Source: Paracoccaceae bacterium
GTDB lineage: Bacteria; Pseudomonadota; Alphaproteobacteria; Rhodobacterales; Rhodobacteraceae
Reading direction: 5' to 3'
Assembly: GCA_018222665.1 (NCBI GenBank)
Contig: JAAEZW010000136.1
Coordinates: 1 to 5,724 of the forward strand
Length of the DNA stretch: 5,724 nt
A program made the translations under genes and the position numbers. The first letter of the stretch is position 1; each line of letters opens with the position of its first letter. The notes beneath the pieces were generated by a model, which was given only the letters and a program-made list of their open reading frames with translations, made no database searches and had not been told where the DNA came from. Positions 1-5,634 of this stretch are shown in pieces.

Positions 1-593
1 CGATGATACAGCCATAGGGTCAAGGCCGCAGAGGCGGGTGGAGATAGGGGGACAATGCGTTCTTTGCCGCCCTTTCCCTTGATCAATAAAAACTCTGGCT
101 CACCGCGGCAGGCGGCGACGGGCAGGGACATCAACTCACTCACACGCATGCCTGTTGCATAAAGAACCTGCATCAAACAGGCGTTTCTGGCGCGTTCAAC
201 CGCACCCTTTGCGGTGGTGATGGCGCAATCCATCAAACGATCAACATCAATCACTGTCATGGTTTTGGGCAGTGATTTTCCCCGCCCGGGACCAGTGATT
301 TGCAACGCTGGATGGTCCGCGCGCCAGTTTTCTTCAAGGCAAAAGTGAAAGAATTGTTTGATCGCCGATAATCGGCGCGCGCGCGTTGCCCGCGACAGAT
401 CACGATTGACCAGATCCACCAGATAGGTTTCGACGCCTGCCATATCGACCTGCATCAAATCCTGTTTTTGATCGATTAGGAATTCGTGAAAATCCGCCAG
501 ATCACGGGCATAGGCGGACAGTGTATTTTGCGACGCGCCTGTTTCCGCAGATTTTGCCTCAAGAAAGGCCTCTATGCGCCTAAGATAATTCAT
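1..593 (-). CDS. xerD: Tyrosine recombinase XerD, N-terminal two thirds (C-terminus off the window)
   Basis: XerD works with XerC to resolve chromosome dimers at dif near the division septum, by strand exchange through a tyrosine nucleophile. About 197 residues are present. Residues 1-95 form the SAM-like N-terminal core-binding domain, with the typical NTLSAYARDL segment (23-32) and the RATRARRLSAIKQFF helix. A linker with the Xer-type KSLPKTMTVIDVDRL follows. The catalytic domain then shows the first active-site arginine in YATGMRVSEL (R150) and the beta-hairpin lysine in IKGKGGKERIVPL (about K174). The later H-x-x-R, H and Y residues lie beyond the window. The ATG at 593 gives the usual Xer N-terminus and sits 3 nt after the stop of the upstream exported-protein gene. 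There is no obvious promoter and only a weak, distant AAAGG as ribosome site, so it is probably the last visible gene of that operon. XerC is the alternative, but the N-terminal and linker sequence fits XerD better. Confidence 0.93.
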   Translation of the reverse strand, partial: MNYLRRIEAFLEAKSAETGASQNTLSAYARDLADFHEFLIDQKQDLMQVDMAGVETYLVDLVNRDLSRATRARRLSAIKQFFHFCLEENWRADHPALQITGPGRGKSLPKTMTVIDVDRLMDCAITTAKGAVERARNACLMQVLYATGMRVSELMSLPVAACRGEPEFLLIKGKGGKERIVPLSPPASAALTLWLYH

Positions 594-596
594 GAA

Positions 597-2078
597 TTAG
601 GGCGCCTTTGATATTGCATAAATGGCCGCGCGACGTGCCAAATCCTCTAACCCGATCAGACGCAGGGTTGACAGGCTTTCGTGCAGATCGCGTACATCCC
701 CGGCGCTGCCCATGTCCAATTGGATCAATGTGGCAAGGATTGCTTCACCCAAGCGGCCTTGAGCAATCATTTGTTCCACAACGAACGGAATGCGCGGTTC
801 CAAAAATGCATCATAAATTGCGCGTTCCATTGGGGGGGAAGGCGGTGTCACGGGCATGATTCCATGTGCCACAAAGGTGCGAAAATCATTCGTTTTAGGG
901 GCCGCATCATACCGATTGGACATCAGGATAACATCCATCGCGGCGCGTGTCGTTAGACCCGCGTTCGCAACATCCTCGGCAAAGATATTTGCAAATGTGC
1001 GCGCCAAATCCGTTGCGTAAAATTTGGACCATGCCTGATCAAGTACGGTTGTCACATCCACATCGGTTTGCAGTGCGGTTTCAAAGGCCTGAAACGCGGC
1101 GACACGGTCCCAAACCCCACCCGACGCAGAAGGGGTATTGGCGCTGTAGATCCCCAAAAATCGGTTATCCCCAATCGCACTCTTTTGCGCCAATCTTTCT
1201 GCTGCAATTAATTGGGCACGCCATCCATTGTCCCCCGAAAGGTCAGACACCGCAAAGGCACGTGGCAACAGGTCGGGTGTCAGGGGGAATCCAATTGCGT
1301 CGTATAATCGGTAATCCAAGGCAGAGACGCTTAAATTTGGTGGTAAATTGGCATCAATCTCGTCCTCAGTCTCGGTTTCCAGGTAGATATGCAGCAATGC
1401 CGCCGTGCGCCCCGTAAATTCACCCAGCGCCTCGGTTGCGTCCAAAACAAGCGTTGCGGTCAACCAATCCCCGCGCCGCGCCAAACAGTAGATGCGTGCG
1501 GCCGCATCGGGATAATTTGGACCCAGCGCCAAAACAGGATCACAGGCCGGTTCAATAGAGGCATCATAAAGAGACAATTCAAACAGCAAGGGCACCAAGG
1601 ATGGTGGCAAGGGGGCCGCACGTTCCAGCATTGCGTGCGCCGCATCAACAGCGCCCAAGTCGATCAATTTGCGAATACGCGCCTTTAGGAATGCATGCGT
1701 GCGTTGATCCTCAACTGGGGCATCCGCCTCGGTCAAAAGCAGGTTGAACAAAAAGGAATGGATGACAGGGTTATGTTCGGCCGGAAATTCGTTTAGTAGG
1801 GTTTCTAAGGCGTTTGATTGACTTTCCCGCCACAGATGGGATGGCAGCCCTGTCACCCGCGCGGGCAAAAGTCCGACAGAATTGCGTGAAATATCCTCAA
1901 GCGGTACAACTTGGATTTCTGGTTCGACAATGGAATTAAGTTCTGTGGGTTCTGATGCATCTGCAGGGGCATTTTTTTCGTCCAACCAATCAATTGCCGA
2001 CAGGGGGGCATTTTGGGCCACACCGATCTGAGAGGATAGGCATAAGATTACGGCAAGGGAATGCTTATTAAATCTCAT
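597..2078 (-). CDS. Exported protein of unknown function, probable helical-repeat protein
   Basis: I do not recognise a named family. The 493-residue product begins with a clear Sec signal peptide: basic MRFNKH, a hydrophobic stretch (about 8-16), and a likely signal peptidase I cut after GVA (21|22). The cysteine at 13 is not in a lipobox, so it is probably periplasmic rather than a lipoprotein. Residues about 25-65 are acidic and proline-rich, probably a flexible linker. The remainder looks almost wholly helical, with paired-helix segments resembling degenerate TPR-type solenoid repeats (around 137-172, 195-232, and near the C-terminus at MIAQGRLGEAILATLIQLD); this fold is inference. The mature chain has just two cysteines, about C179 and C198, which could form a disulfide in the periplasm. 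The ATG at 2078 overlaps the end of the small membrane-protein gene by 11 nt, and xerD starts 3 nt after its stop. The continuous reading frame, signal peptide and operon packing support a real gene. Confidence 0.85.
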   Translation of the reverse strand: MRFNKHSLAVILCLSSQIGVAQNAPLSAIDWLDEKNAPADASEPTELNSIVEPEIQVVPLEDISRNSVGLLPARVTGLPSHLWRESQSNALETLLNEFPAEHNPVIHSFLFNLLLTEADAPVEDQRTHAFLKARIRKLIDLGAVDAAHAMLERAAPLPPSLVPLLFELSLYDASIEPACDPVLALGPNYPDAAARIYCLARRGDWLTATLVLDATEALGEFTGRTAALLHIYLETETEDEIDANLPPNLSVSALDYRLYDAIGFPLTPDLLPRAFAVSDLSGDNGWRAQLIAAERLAQKSAIGDNRFLGIYSANTPSASGGVWDRVAAFQAFETALQTDVDVTTVLDQAWSKFYATDLARTFANIFAEDVANAGLTTRAAMDVILMSNRYDAAPKTNDFRTFVAHGIMPVTPPSPPMERAIYDAFLEPRIPFVVEQMIAQGRLGEAILATLIQLDMGSAGDVRDLHESLSTLRLIGLEDLARRAAIYAISKAP

Positions 2079-2217
2079 TCAACTGAATCGACTGACTAAC
2101 GGGGCTTCGAATGGGGTCAAACTTTACACCGAAAAAAGGCCCAATATAGGCATAGACCGACAGCGCGACAAATCCAAAGACGCATAAAATCAAAACCCAT
2201 TTGATCAATCTGCCCAT
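2068..2217 (-). CDS. Small single-pass membrane protein, 49 residues
   Basis: This short gene begins at the ATG at 2217 and ends with TAA at 2068, overlapping the start of the exported-protein gene by 11 nt, which suggests translational coupling. The product starts MGRLIKW, followed by a hydrophobic helix (about residues 7-25, rich in V, L, I, F, A) ending in YAYIGPFFG, then a roughly 20-residue polar tail ending SIQLNEI. R3 and K6 before the helix predict N-terminus in the cytoplasm and tail in the periplasm. The frame stays open far upstream (to 2448), but that extension runs antisense through aroK; the ATG at 2217 is the sensible start, with a GGA-type ribosome site about 8 nt upstream and a candidate promoter just before it. 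From memory, similar mini-proteins occur at this position beside aroK in Rhodobacterales, but no function is known to me. It could assist or anchor the exported protein encoded next to it; that is speculation. Confidence 0.72.
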   Translation of the reverse strand: MGRLIKWVLILCVFGFVALSVYAYIGPFFGVKFDPIRSPVSQSIQLNEI

Positions 2218-2248
2218 GCTTACATCCAATTTTGTTGGCTTTTGCAGC

Positions 2249-2278
2249 AGTATAATCACGAATGCCCTGAAGAACCAA
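2249..2278 (-). promoter_or_regulatory. Candidate sigma-70 promoter for the membrane protein / exported protein / xerD operon
   Basis: Reading the minus strand there is TTGGTT (2278-2273) as -35, an 18-bp spacer and TATACT (2254-2249) as -10. Transcription would start near 2242, giving a leader of about 24 nt before the ATG at 2217. The -10 overlaps the opposing TATAAT used for aroK. It is a motif match only, with a half-matching -35. Confidence 0.4.
2251..2256 (+). promoter_or_regulatory. Candidate -10 element for the aroK-aroB operon
   Basis: A perfect TATAAT lies 76 bp before the aroK ATG, which would give a leader of about 70 nt. No good -35 hexamer sits 16-18 bp upstream (the best T-rich match, TTGTTG at 2232-2237, is only 13 bp away), so the promoter may be weak or activator-dependent. 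It shares bases with the minus-strand -10. Confidence 0.3.
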
Positions 2279-2303
2279 GCAAAGTTATTCCTGTTATTGT
2301 AAT

Positions 2304-2321
2304 TTGGCGTCAGATCGCCAA
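2304..2321. repeat. Perfect inverted repeat in the aroK leader (TTGGCG-N6-CGCCAA)
   Basis: TTGGCG (2304-2309), a 6-base spacer TCAGAT, and CGCCAA (2316-2321) form a perfect 6-bp dyad ending 10 nt before the aroK start codon. It could be a repressor operator downstream of the promoter, or an RNA hairpin next to the ribosome site. It has no T-run after it, so it is not an intrinsic terminator. The function is inference. Confidence 0.5.
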
Positions 2322-2331
2322 TAAGACGCAC

Positions 2332-2874
2332 ATGACACGGACGTTGAAAAAGACAGTGGCCCTTGTGGGGATGATGGGGGCGGGGAAATCCGCCGTGGGT
2401 AAGGCATTGGCCGAGCGTTTGAATGTGGCATTTCTGGATTCTGACCAAGAGATCGAGGCCGCATCAAACCTGTCGATTGCTGAAATTTTTGCCCGATATG
2501 GCGAGCCGTTTTTCCGCGAAAAAGAGGCACAAGTGATTGAACGTCTGTTGGTTGGAAAACCCGGAATCCTTTCCACGGGGGGTGGTGCGTTTTTGGCAGA
2601 GGGAAATCGCAAAAACATGAGCGAATTAGGGGTGTCCCTTTGGCTGAATGCGGGATCTGATGTGCTGTGGAATAGGGTGAAACACAAAACCACCCGCCCG
2701 CTGTTGCAGACGGAAAACCCGTATCAAACGCTGGTTGATATTTATACTGCCCGCACGCCGATCTATGCCTTGGCGGACGTACAGGTGTCTTCTGATGGTG
2801 AAACCGAAATTCCAGAAATGGTAGATCGCGTGATTGATGTGTTAGAACGGCATGACGGAATATTTGAAGGTTAG
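2332..2874 (+). CDS. aroK: Shikimate kinase
   Basis: AroK transfers a phosphate from ATP to the 3-hydroxyl of shikimate, the fifth step of the shikimate pathway, in the cytoplasm. The 180-residue length is typical. The P-loop GMMGAGKSAVG is at 13-23 (K19, S20). The FLDSD segment supplies D36 (shikimate/Mg2+) and D38. R62 in PFFREKE and the glycine loop STGGGA (81-86) bind shikimate. The lid carries R122 in TTRPLL, and R141 in YTARTPIY is the C-terminal shikimate-binding arginine. All key residues are intact. The open frame extends upstream to 2242, but that leader is unlike any AroK; the ATG at 2332 places the P-loop at the normal distance. The ribosome site is weak (AAGA about 7 nt upstream), and an inverted repeat lies just before it. 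aroB follows after 7 nt, giving an operon of two enzymes of the same pathway. Confidence 0.96.
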   Translation: MTRTLKKTVALVGMMGAGKSAVGKALAERLNVAFLDSDQEIEAASNLSIAEIFARYGEPFFREKEAQVIERLLVGKPGILSTGGGAFLAEGNRKNMSELGVSLWLNAGSDVLWNRVKHKTTRPLLQTENPYQTLVDIYTARTPIYALADVQVSSDGETEIPEMVDRVIDVLERHDGIFEG

Positions 2875-2881
2875 GCAAACA

Positions 2882-3994
2882 ATGAAAACAGTTGATGTAA
2901 ACCTTGGGGAACGCGCGTATCAAATTCATATTGGATCTGGGCTCATTGCGAATGCGGTGGGCTTTATCGCTCCCCTGTTAAAACGACAACGCGTGGCAAT
3001 TGTGACGGATGAAAACGTGGCGGCCCTTCACCTTAACACGCTTGTTGAGGGGCTAGAGGGCGCCGGAATTTCAACGGCATCTTTGACCCTACCTGCGGGG
3101 GAAAGCACCAAGTCTTGGGCGCATTTTGAGCGGACCGTTGAATGGTTGCTGAGCGAAAAGATTGAACGCAGTGATGTTGTTATTGCGCTTGGCGGTGGCG
3201 TGATCGGGGATTTGGTGGGGTTTGCGGCCGCTGTGCTGCGACGGGGCATTCGATTTGTTCAAATGCCCACATCGCTTTTGGCGCAGGTTGACAGCTCTGT
3301 GGGTGGCAAAACGGGGATCAATGCGCCCCACGGCAAAAACCTGATCGGTGCGTTTCACCAACCCAGCATGGTTTTGGCGGATATTGATGTGTTGGATACA
3401 CTGACACCGCGTGATTTTTTGGCAGGCTATGGTGAGGTTGTTAAATACGGTTTGTTGGGCAATGAGGCGTTTTTTGAATGGCTTGAAGAGCATGGTCCCG
3501 CACTTGCCAAAGGCGACAAAGAGGCTCGCGCCGAAGCGGTCCGTATTTCCTGTCAGATGAAGGCCGACATTGTTGAACGCGATGAAACGGAACAGGGGGA
3601 TCGTGCGCTTTTGAACCTTGGGCATACCTTTTGTCACGCGCTTGAGGCGGCAACGGGTTATTCTGACCGCCTATTGCATGGCGAAGGGGTGGCCATTGGC
3701 TGCGCGCTGGCGTTCGATTTCTCTGCACGCATGGGATTATGTTCGCAAGAGGCGCCAAGTCGTGTCGCACAACACCTCAGCGCTATGGGCATGAAATCGC
3801 ATTTGTCCGACATCGATGGATCGCTGCCCAGTGCTGAGGCATTGGTTGATTTGATGGCGCAGGACAAAAAGGTGGTGGATGGCCAACTGCGTTTTATCCT
3901 TGCCCGTGGCATTGGACAGGCATTCGTGACCTCGGATGTGGATCGCGCCGATGTCGTTACCTTACTGAACGATTATTTGTCAGATACGGTTTGA
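2882..3994 (+). CDS. aroB: 3-dehydroquinate synthase
   Basis: AroB converts DAHP to 3-dehydroquinate, the second step of the shikimate pathway, using NAD+ and a divalent metal. The product is 370 residues, normal for the family. The N-terminal Rossmann-like part includes the NAD-binding GGGVIGDLVGF (104-114) and the PTSLLAQVDSSVGGKTGIN region (129-147), with K143 and K152 near the substrate phosphate. The C-terminal metal-binding domain carries the three metal ligands: E185 in GYGEVVKYG, H248 in LNLGHTF and H266 in LLHGEG. R241 and the QDKK lysines (329-330) are also present. The ATG at 2882 follows the aroK stop by 7 nt, with AGG overlapping the aroK stop as ribosome site; an upstream in-frame ATG at 2852 lies inside aroK and would add 10 residues not expected in the family. 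The 3' end overlaps the convergent PAS gene by 22 bp. Confidence 0.97.
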   Translation: MKTVDVNLGERAYQIHIGSGLIANAVGFIAPLLKRQRVAIVTDENVAALHLNTLVEGLEGAGISTASLTLPAGESTKSWAHFERTVEWLLSEKIERSDVVIALGGGVIGDLVGFAAAVLRRGIRFVQMPTSLLAQVDSSVGGKTGINAPHGKNLIGAFHQPSMVLADIDVLDTLTPRDFLAGYGEVVKYGLLGNEAFFEWLEEHGPALAKGDKEARAEAVRISCQMKADIVERDETEQGDRALLNLGHTFCHALEAATGYSDRLLHGEGVAIGCALAFDFSARMGLCSQEAPSRVAQHLSAMGMKSHLSDIDGSLPSAEALVDLMAQDKKVVDGQLRFILARGIGQAFVTSDVDRADVVTLLNDYLSDTV

Positions 3995-4587
3995 TCCAAT
4001 AGGCGCAGATAGGCACGCGATTTCACCATGGCGGCGCGATAGGCGGCATCGACAAAATTTAACGGCATCATGCGCTCTTGCACCGTCACTGGAATGGGTG
4101 TCAGTTGTGCATGGAATTTGATCGGGTGCGCCAAGGGCGCGCTGCCCTCAATCCCAGCAACCAATATGTTGGTTACACCATAGGCATCGCGCAGGGGATA
4201 TAATGTCATCTTCCCGCTCCAGGTTCCTTCTGCGCATCCCAACCATAATGTTTTCGGGCATTCCGTGTCGAACACTTGGCCCAAAATATCAAGCGCGAGC
4301 GATCTGCTGTCACCATCGAAGAACAGCGAATAAGGCAAGCCGCGTCCATCCTCTTGCAACACATCGCATAGATATCGTCCCGAAATTCGAATACGTGCAT
4401 TTCCGGTTGAAATACGTTCCATCAACACAATACTGCGCAGCGCATCGGAAAGCCCGCGCGGATCAAGATCAGAGCGATAGGGCACCCCACCATCTGCCAA
4501 ATTGTTCCAGTAATTCCCTAATGTGCGCAATGCAGGAAAATGATCCCGATTCCGATATTGCGACAGCTCAATCACGTTTTGACCCAT
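3973..4587 (-). CDS. Single-domain PAS protein (PAS_5 / PF07310-like)
   Basis: The 204-residue product resembles the alphaproteobacterial PAS_5 family (PF07310, formerly a DUF). Its hallmark N-terminal signature is present: LGNYWNNL (23-30), GGVPYRSDLDPRGL (33-46). A PAS-like core follows, with ARIRISGRYLCDVL (64-77), a middle helix region, and the strands GKMTLYPLRDAYG (125-137) and TNILVAGIE (139-147). The C-terminal 50 residues look helical and basic. There is no kinase, HTH or GGDEF output domain, no signal peptide and no membrane helix, so it is probably a cytoplasmic sensor or adaptor acting through a partner. The ATG at 4587 was chosen because family-like sequence begins soon after; ATG 4599 (adding MVLN) and TTG 4620 are possible alternatives and no start has a strong ribosome site. 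Two CtrA-like sites lie just upstream. The gene is convergent with aroB and divergent from yicC. Family assignment is from memory of the consensus; the specific role is unknown. Confidence 0.82.
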   Translation of the reverse strand: MGQNVIELSQYRNRDHFPALRTLGNYWNNLADGGVPYRSDLDPRGLSDALRSIVLMERISTGNARIRISGRYLCDVLQEDGRGLPYSLFFDGDSRSLALDILGQVFDTECPKTLWLGCAEGTWSGKMTLYPLRDAYGVTNILVAGIEGSAPLAHPIKFHAQLTPIPVTVQERMMPLNFVDAAYRAAMVKSRAYLRLLDQTVSDK

Positions 4588-4613
4588 GTTTAACACCATA
4601 CACTTACAAATTG

Positions 4614-4628
4614 TTATCAAATGGTTAA
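4614..4628 (-). promoter_or_regulatory. Near-consensus CtrA-like site 2
   Basis: On the minus strand this reads TTAACCATTTGATAA followed by C, i.e. TTAAC at the start, 7-nt spacing, then ATAAC in place of TTAAC (one mismatch). It contains TTAACCAT, known to me as a CtrA half-site in Caulobacter. It lies 26 bp upstream of the PAS gene ATG at 4587 and in the same orientation as site 1. Binding is inferred from motif only. Confidence 0.45.
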
Positions 4629-4661
4629 TACGAATTTACGCGTGGTTGTGATCCTGAATTC

Positions 4662-4676
4662 TTAATTATTGGTTAA
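4662..4676 (-). promoter_or_regulatory. Exact CtrA-like site 1 (TTAA-N7-TTAA)
   Basis: On the minus strand the sequence is TTAACCAATAATTAA, an exact match to the alphaproteobacterial CtrA consensus TTAA-N7-TTAA, including the favoured C after the first TTAA. It sits in the spacer between the PAS gene (start 85 bp away) and yicC (start 64 bp away) and could act on either. The motif match is direct; CtrA binding is inference. Confidence 0.55.
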
Positions 4677-4728
4677 CGCCGCGGCCCTTGTTCCACGTCC
4701 AAGAATATCTTATTGCACATGAGTGCCT

Positions 4729-4734
4729 GAGGAG
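4729..4734 (+). promoter_or_regulatory. Strong ribosome binding site of yicC
   Basis: GAGGAG, within TGAGGAGAG, lies 6 nt before the ATG at 4741. It is the best Shine-Dalgarno sequence in the window and fixes the yicC start at 4741 rather than at the in-frame upstream start at 4723, which it overlaps. Confidence 0.85.
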
Positions 4735-4740
4735 AGTGCC

Positions 4741-5634
4741 ATGAAATCAATGACCGGCTTTGCCATTCACACCTGCGAATTCACAGGAGGAAGCGCCACA
4801 TTAGAAGTGCGCAGCGTGAACAACCGTGGCTTTGATTTAAAACTACGCGTCCCGGAATTGTTTGCCGCACTCGAACCCAAACTGCGCGAAACCATTACCA
4901 AGGTTGCAAAGCGTGGGTCGTTGCAGGTGAACATACGCTATAGCCTACAGGACGATATTTCCGAGGCACCTGCAATTAATGAAAAAATGATTGATCAGGT
5001 TTTGTCTGGTATCGAACGGATTGAGGATTTGGCCTTGGCCCGTCATTTGTCACTTGCCCCCTCAAAGGCCAGCGATATTTTGGCGATTAAGGGCGTGATG
5101 GCGCATGAAACGGGCGTTGCCGAACTTACGCCTGATATGTCACAGGCGGTGCAATCGGCGATGTCGCAAATGATTGCAAATTGGGACATGGATCGCGCAC
5201 GAGAGGGCGAAGCACTCGCCAGTATTTTGGGTGATCAAGTTGATACGATTGCAGATTTAGTTTCGGCAGCGCGTGCGTTGTTGCCAGAGCGCAAAGCCAA
5301 GCTGGAACAAGGGTTCATAGATAATCTCAAAACCCTAAGCGAGCAGTTTTCCGAGGTTGAGCCAGAGCGCGTTGCCCAAGAAGTTGCGCTGTTCATAATC
5401 AAACAGGATGTGGCAGAAGAACTGGATCGACTGGACGCCCATATTGACGCCGCGCGCGCCCTATTTGCCGAGAATGCAAGCATTGGACGGCGCGCTGAGT
5501 TCCTGATCCAAGAATTTAATCGCGAGGCCAATACGCTTTGTTCCAAGGCCCAGCACAGCGAATTGTCCCGCCTTGGCCTAGAGCTTAAGACAACGATAGA
5601 TCAAATGAGAGAGCAAATTCAAAATGTCGAATAA
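4741..5634 (+). CDS. yicC: YicC/YloC family endoribonuclease
   Basis: YicC proteins (E. coli YicC, B. subtilis YloC) are metal-dependent endoribonucleases; the E. coli protein has been linked to turnover of the small RNA RyhB. The 297-residue product has the usual family length and both parts. The N-terminal domain (PF03755) begins with the diagnostic MKSMTGFA (1-8), then EVRSVNNRGFDLKLRVPE (22-39) and KRGSLQVNI (58-65); REGEAL (154-159) lies before the coiled-coil-like middle. The C-terminal domain (PF08340) has EELDRLDAHI (226-235), RRAEFLIQEFNREANTLCSK (250-269) and the closing MREQIQNVE (289-297). No conserved block appears to be missing. The start at 4741 is set by the strong ribosome site. 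The stop overlaps the gmk start by 11 nt, the yicC-gmk neighbourhood seen across many bacteria. CtrA-like sites lie in the upstream spacer; a recognisable -35/-10 pair for yicC was not found. Confidence 0.94.
   Translation: MKSMTGFAIHTCEFTGGSATLEVRSVNNRGFDLKLRVPELFAALEPKLRETITKVAKRGSLQVNIRYSLQDDISEAPAINEKMIDQVLSGIERIEDLALARHLSLAPSKASDILAIKGVMAHETGVAELTPDMSQAVQSAMSQMIANWDMDRAREGEALASILGDQVDTIADLVSAARALLPERKAKLEQGFIDNLKTLSEQFSEVEPERVAQEVALFIIKQDVAEELDRLDAHIDAARALFAENASIGRRAEFLIQEFNREANTLCSKAQHSELSRLGLELKTTIDQMREQIQNVE

Noticed and set aside
1..593. XerD fragment as part of an integron, phage or genomic-island integrase
   Set aside because: Its sequence is of the housekeeping Xer type, it is embedded in an operon beside core genes, and there is no attachment site, tRNA or insertion-sequence signature. 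It is incomplete only because the window ends.
947..1417. 156-residue plus-strand open frame
   Set aside because: It lies wholly antisense to the exported-protein gene, is rich in R, P, H and Q as expected of a shadow frame, and has no ribosome site or recognisable motif.
2242..2331. Longer aroK starting at 2242
   Set aside because: The extra 30 residues are not AroK-like and would overlap the candidate promoter; the ATG at 2332 gives standard P-loop spacing.
2218..2448. N-terminal extension of the small membrane protein to an upstream start at 2448
   Set aside because: The extension would run antisense through the aroK P-loop region and the divergent promoters; the ATG at 2217 directly precedes a normal small membrane protein.
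2294..2929. 211-residue minus-strand open frame opposite aroK
   Set aside because: It is antisense to a fully intact aroK, has shadow-like composition and no family resemblance.
3089..3637. 182-residue minus-strand open frame opposite aroB
   Set aside because: It is antisense to aroB catalytic regions and shows no signal, motif or ribosome site of its own.
4203..4628. 141-residue plus-strand open frame opposite the PAS gene
   Set aside because: It covers the PAS coding sequence in the opposite sense, while the minus-strand frame carries a recognisable family signature.
4688..4716. TTGTTC-17-TATTGC as a yicC promoter
   Set aside because: The -10 matches only half the consensus, so it is too weak to annotate.
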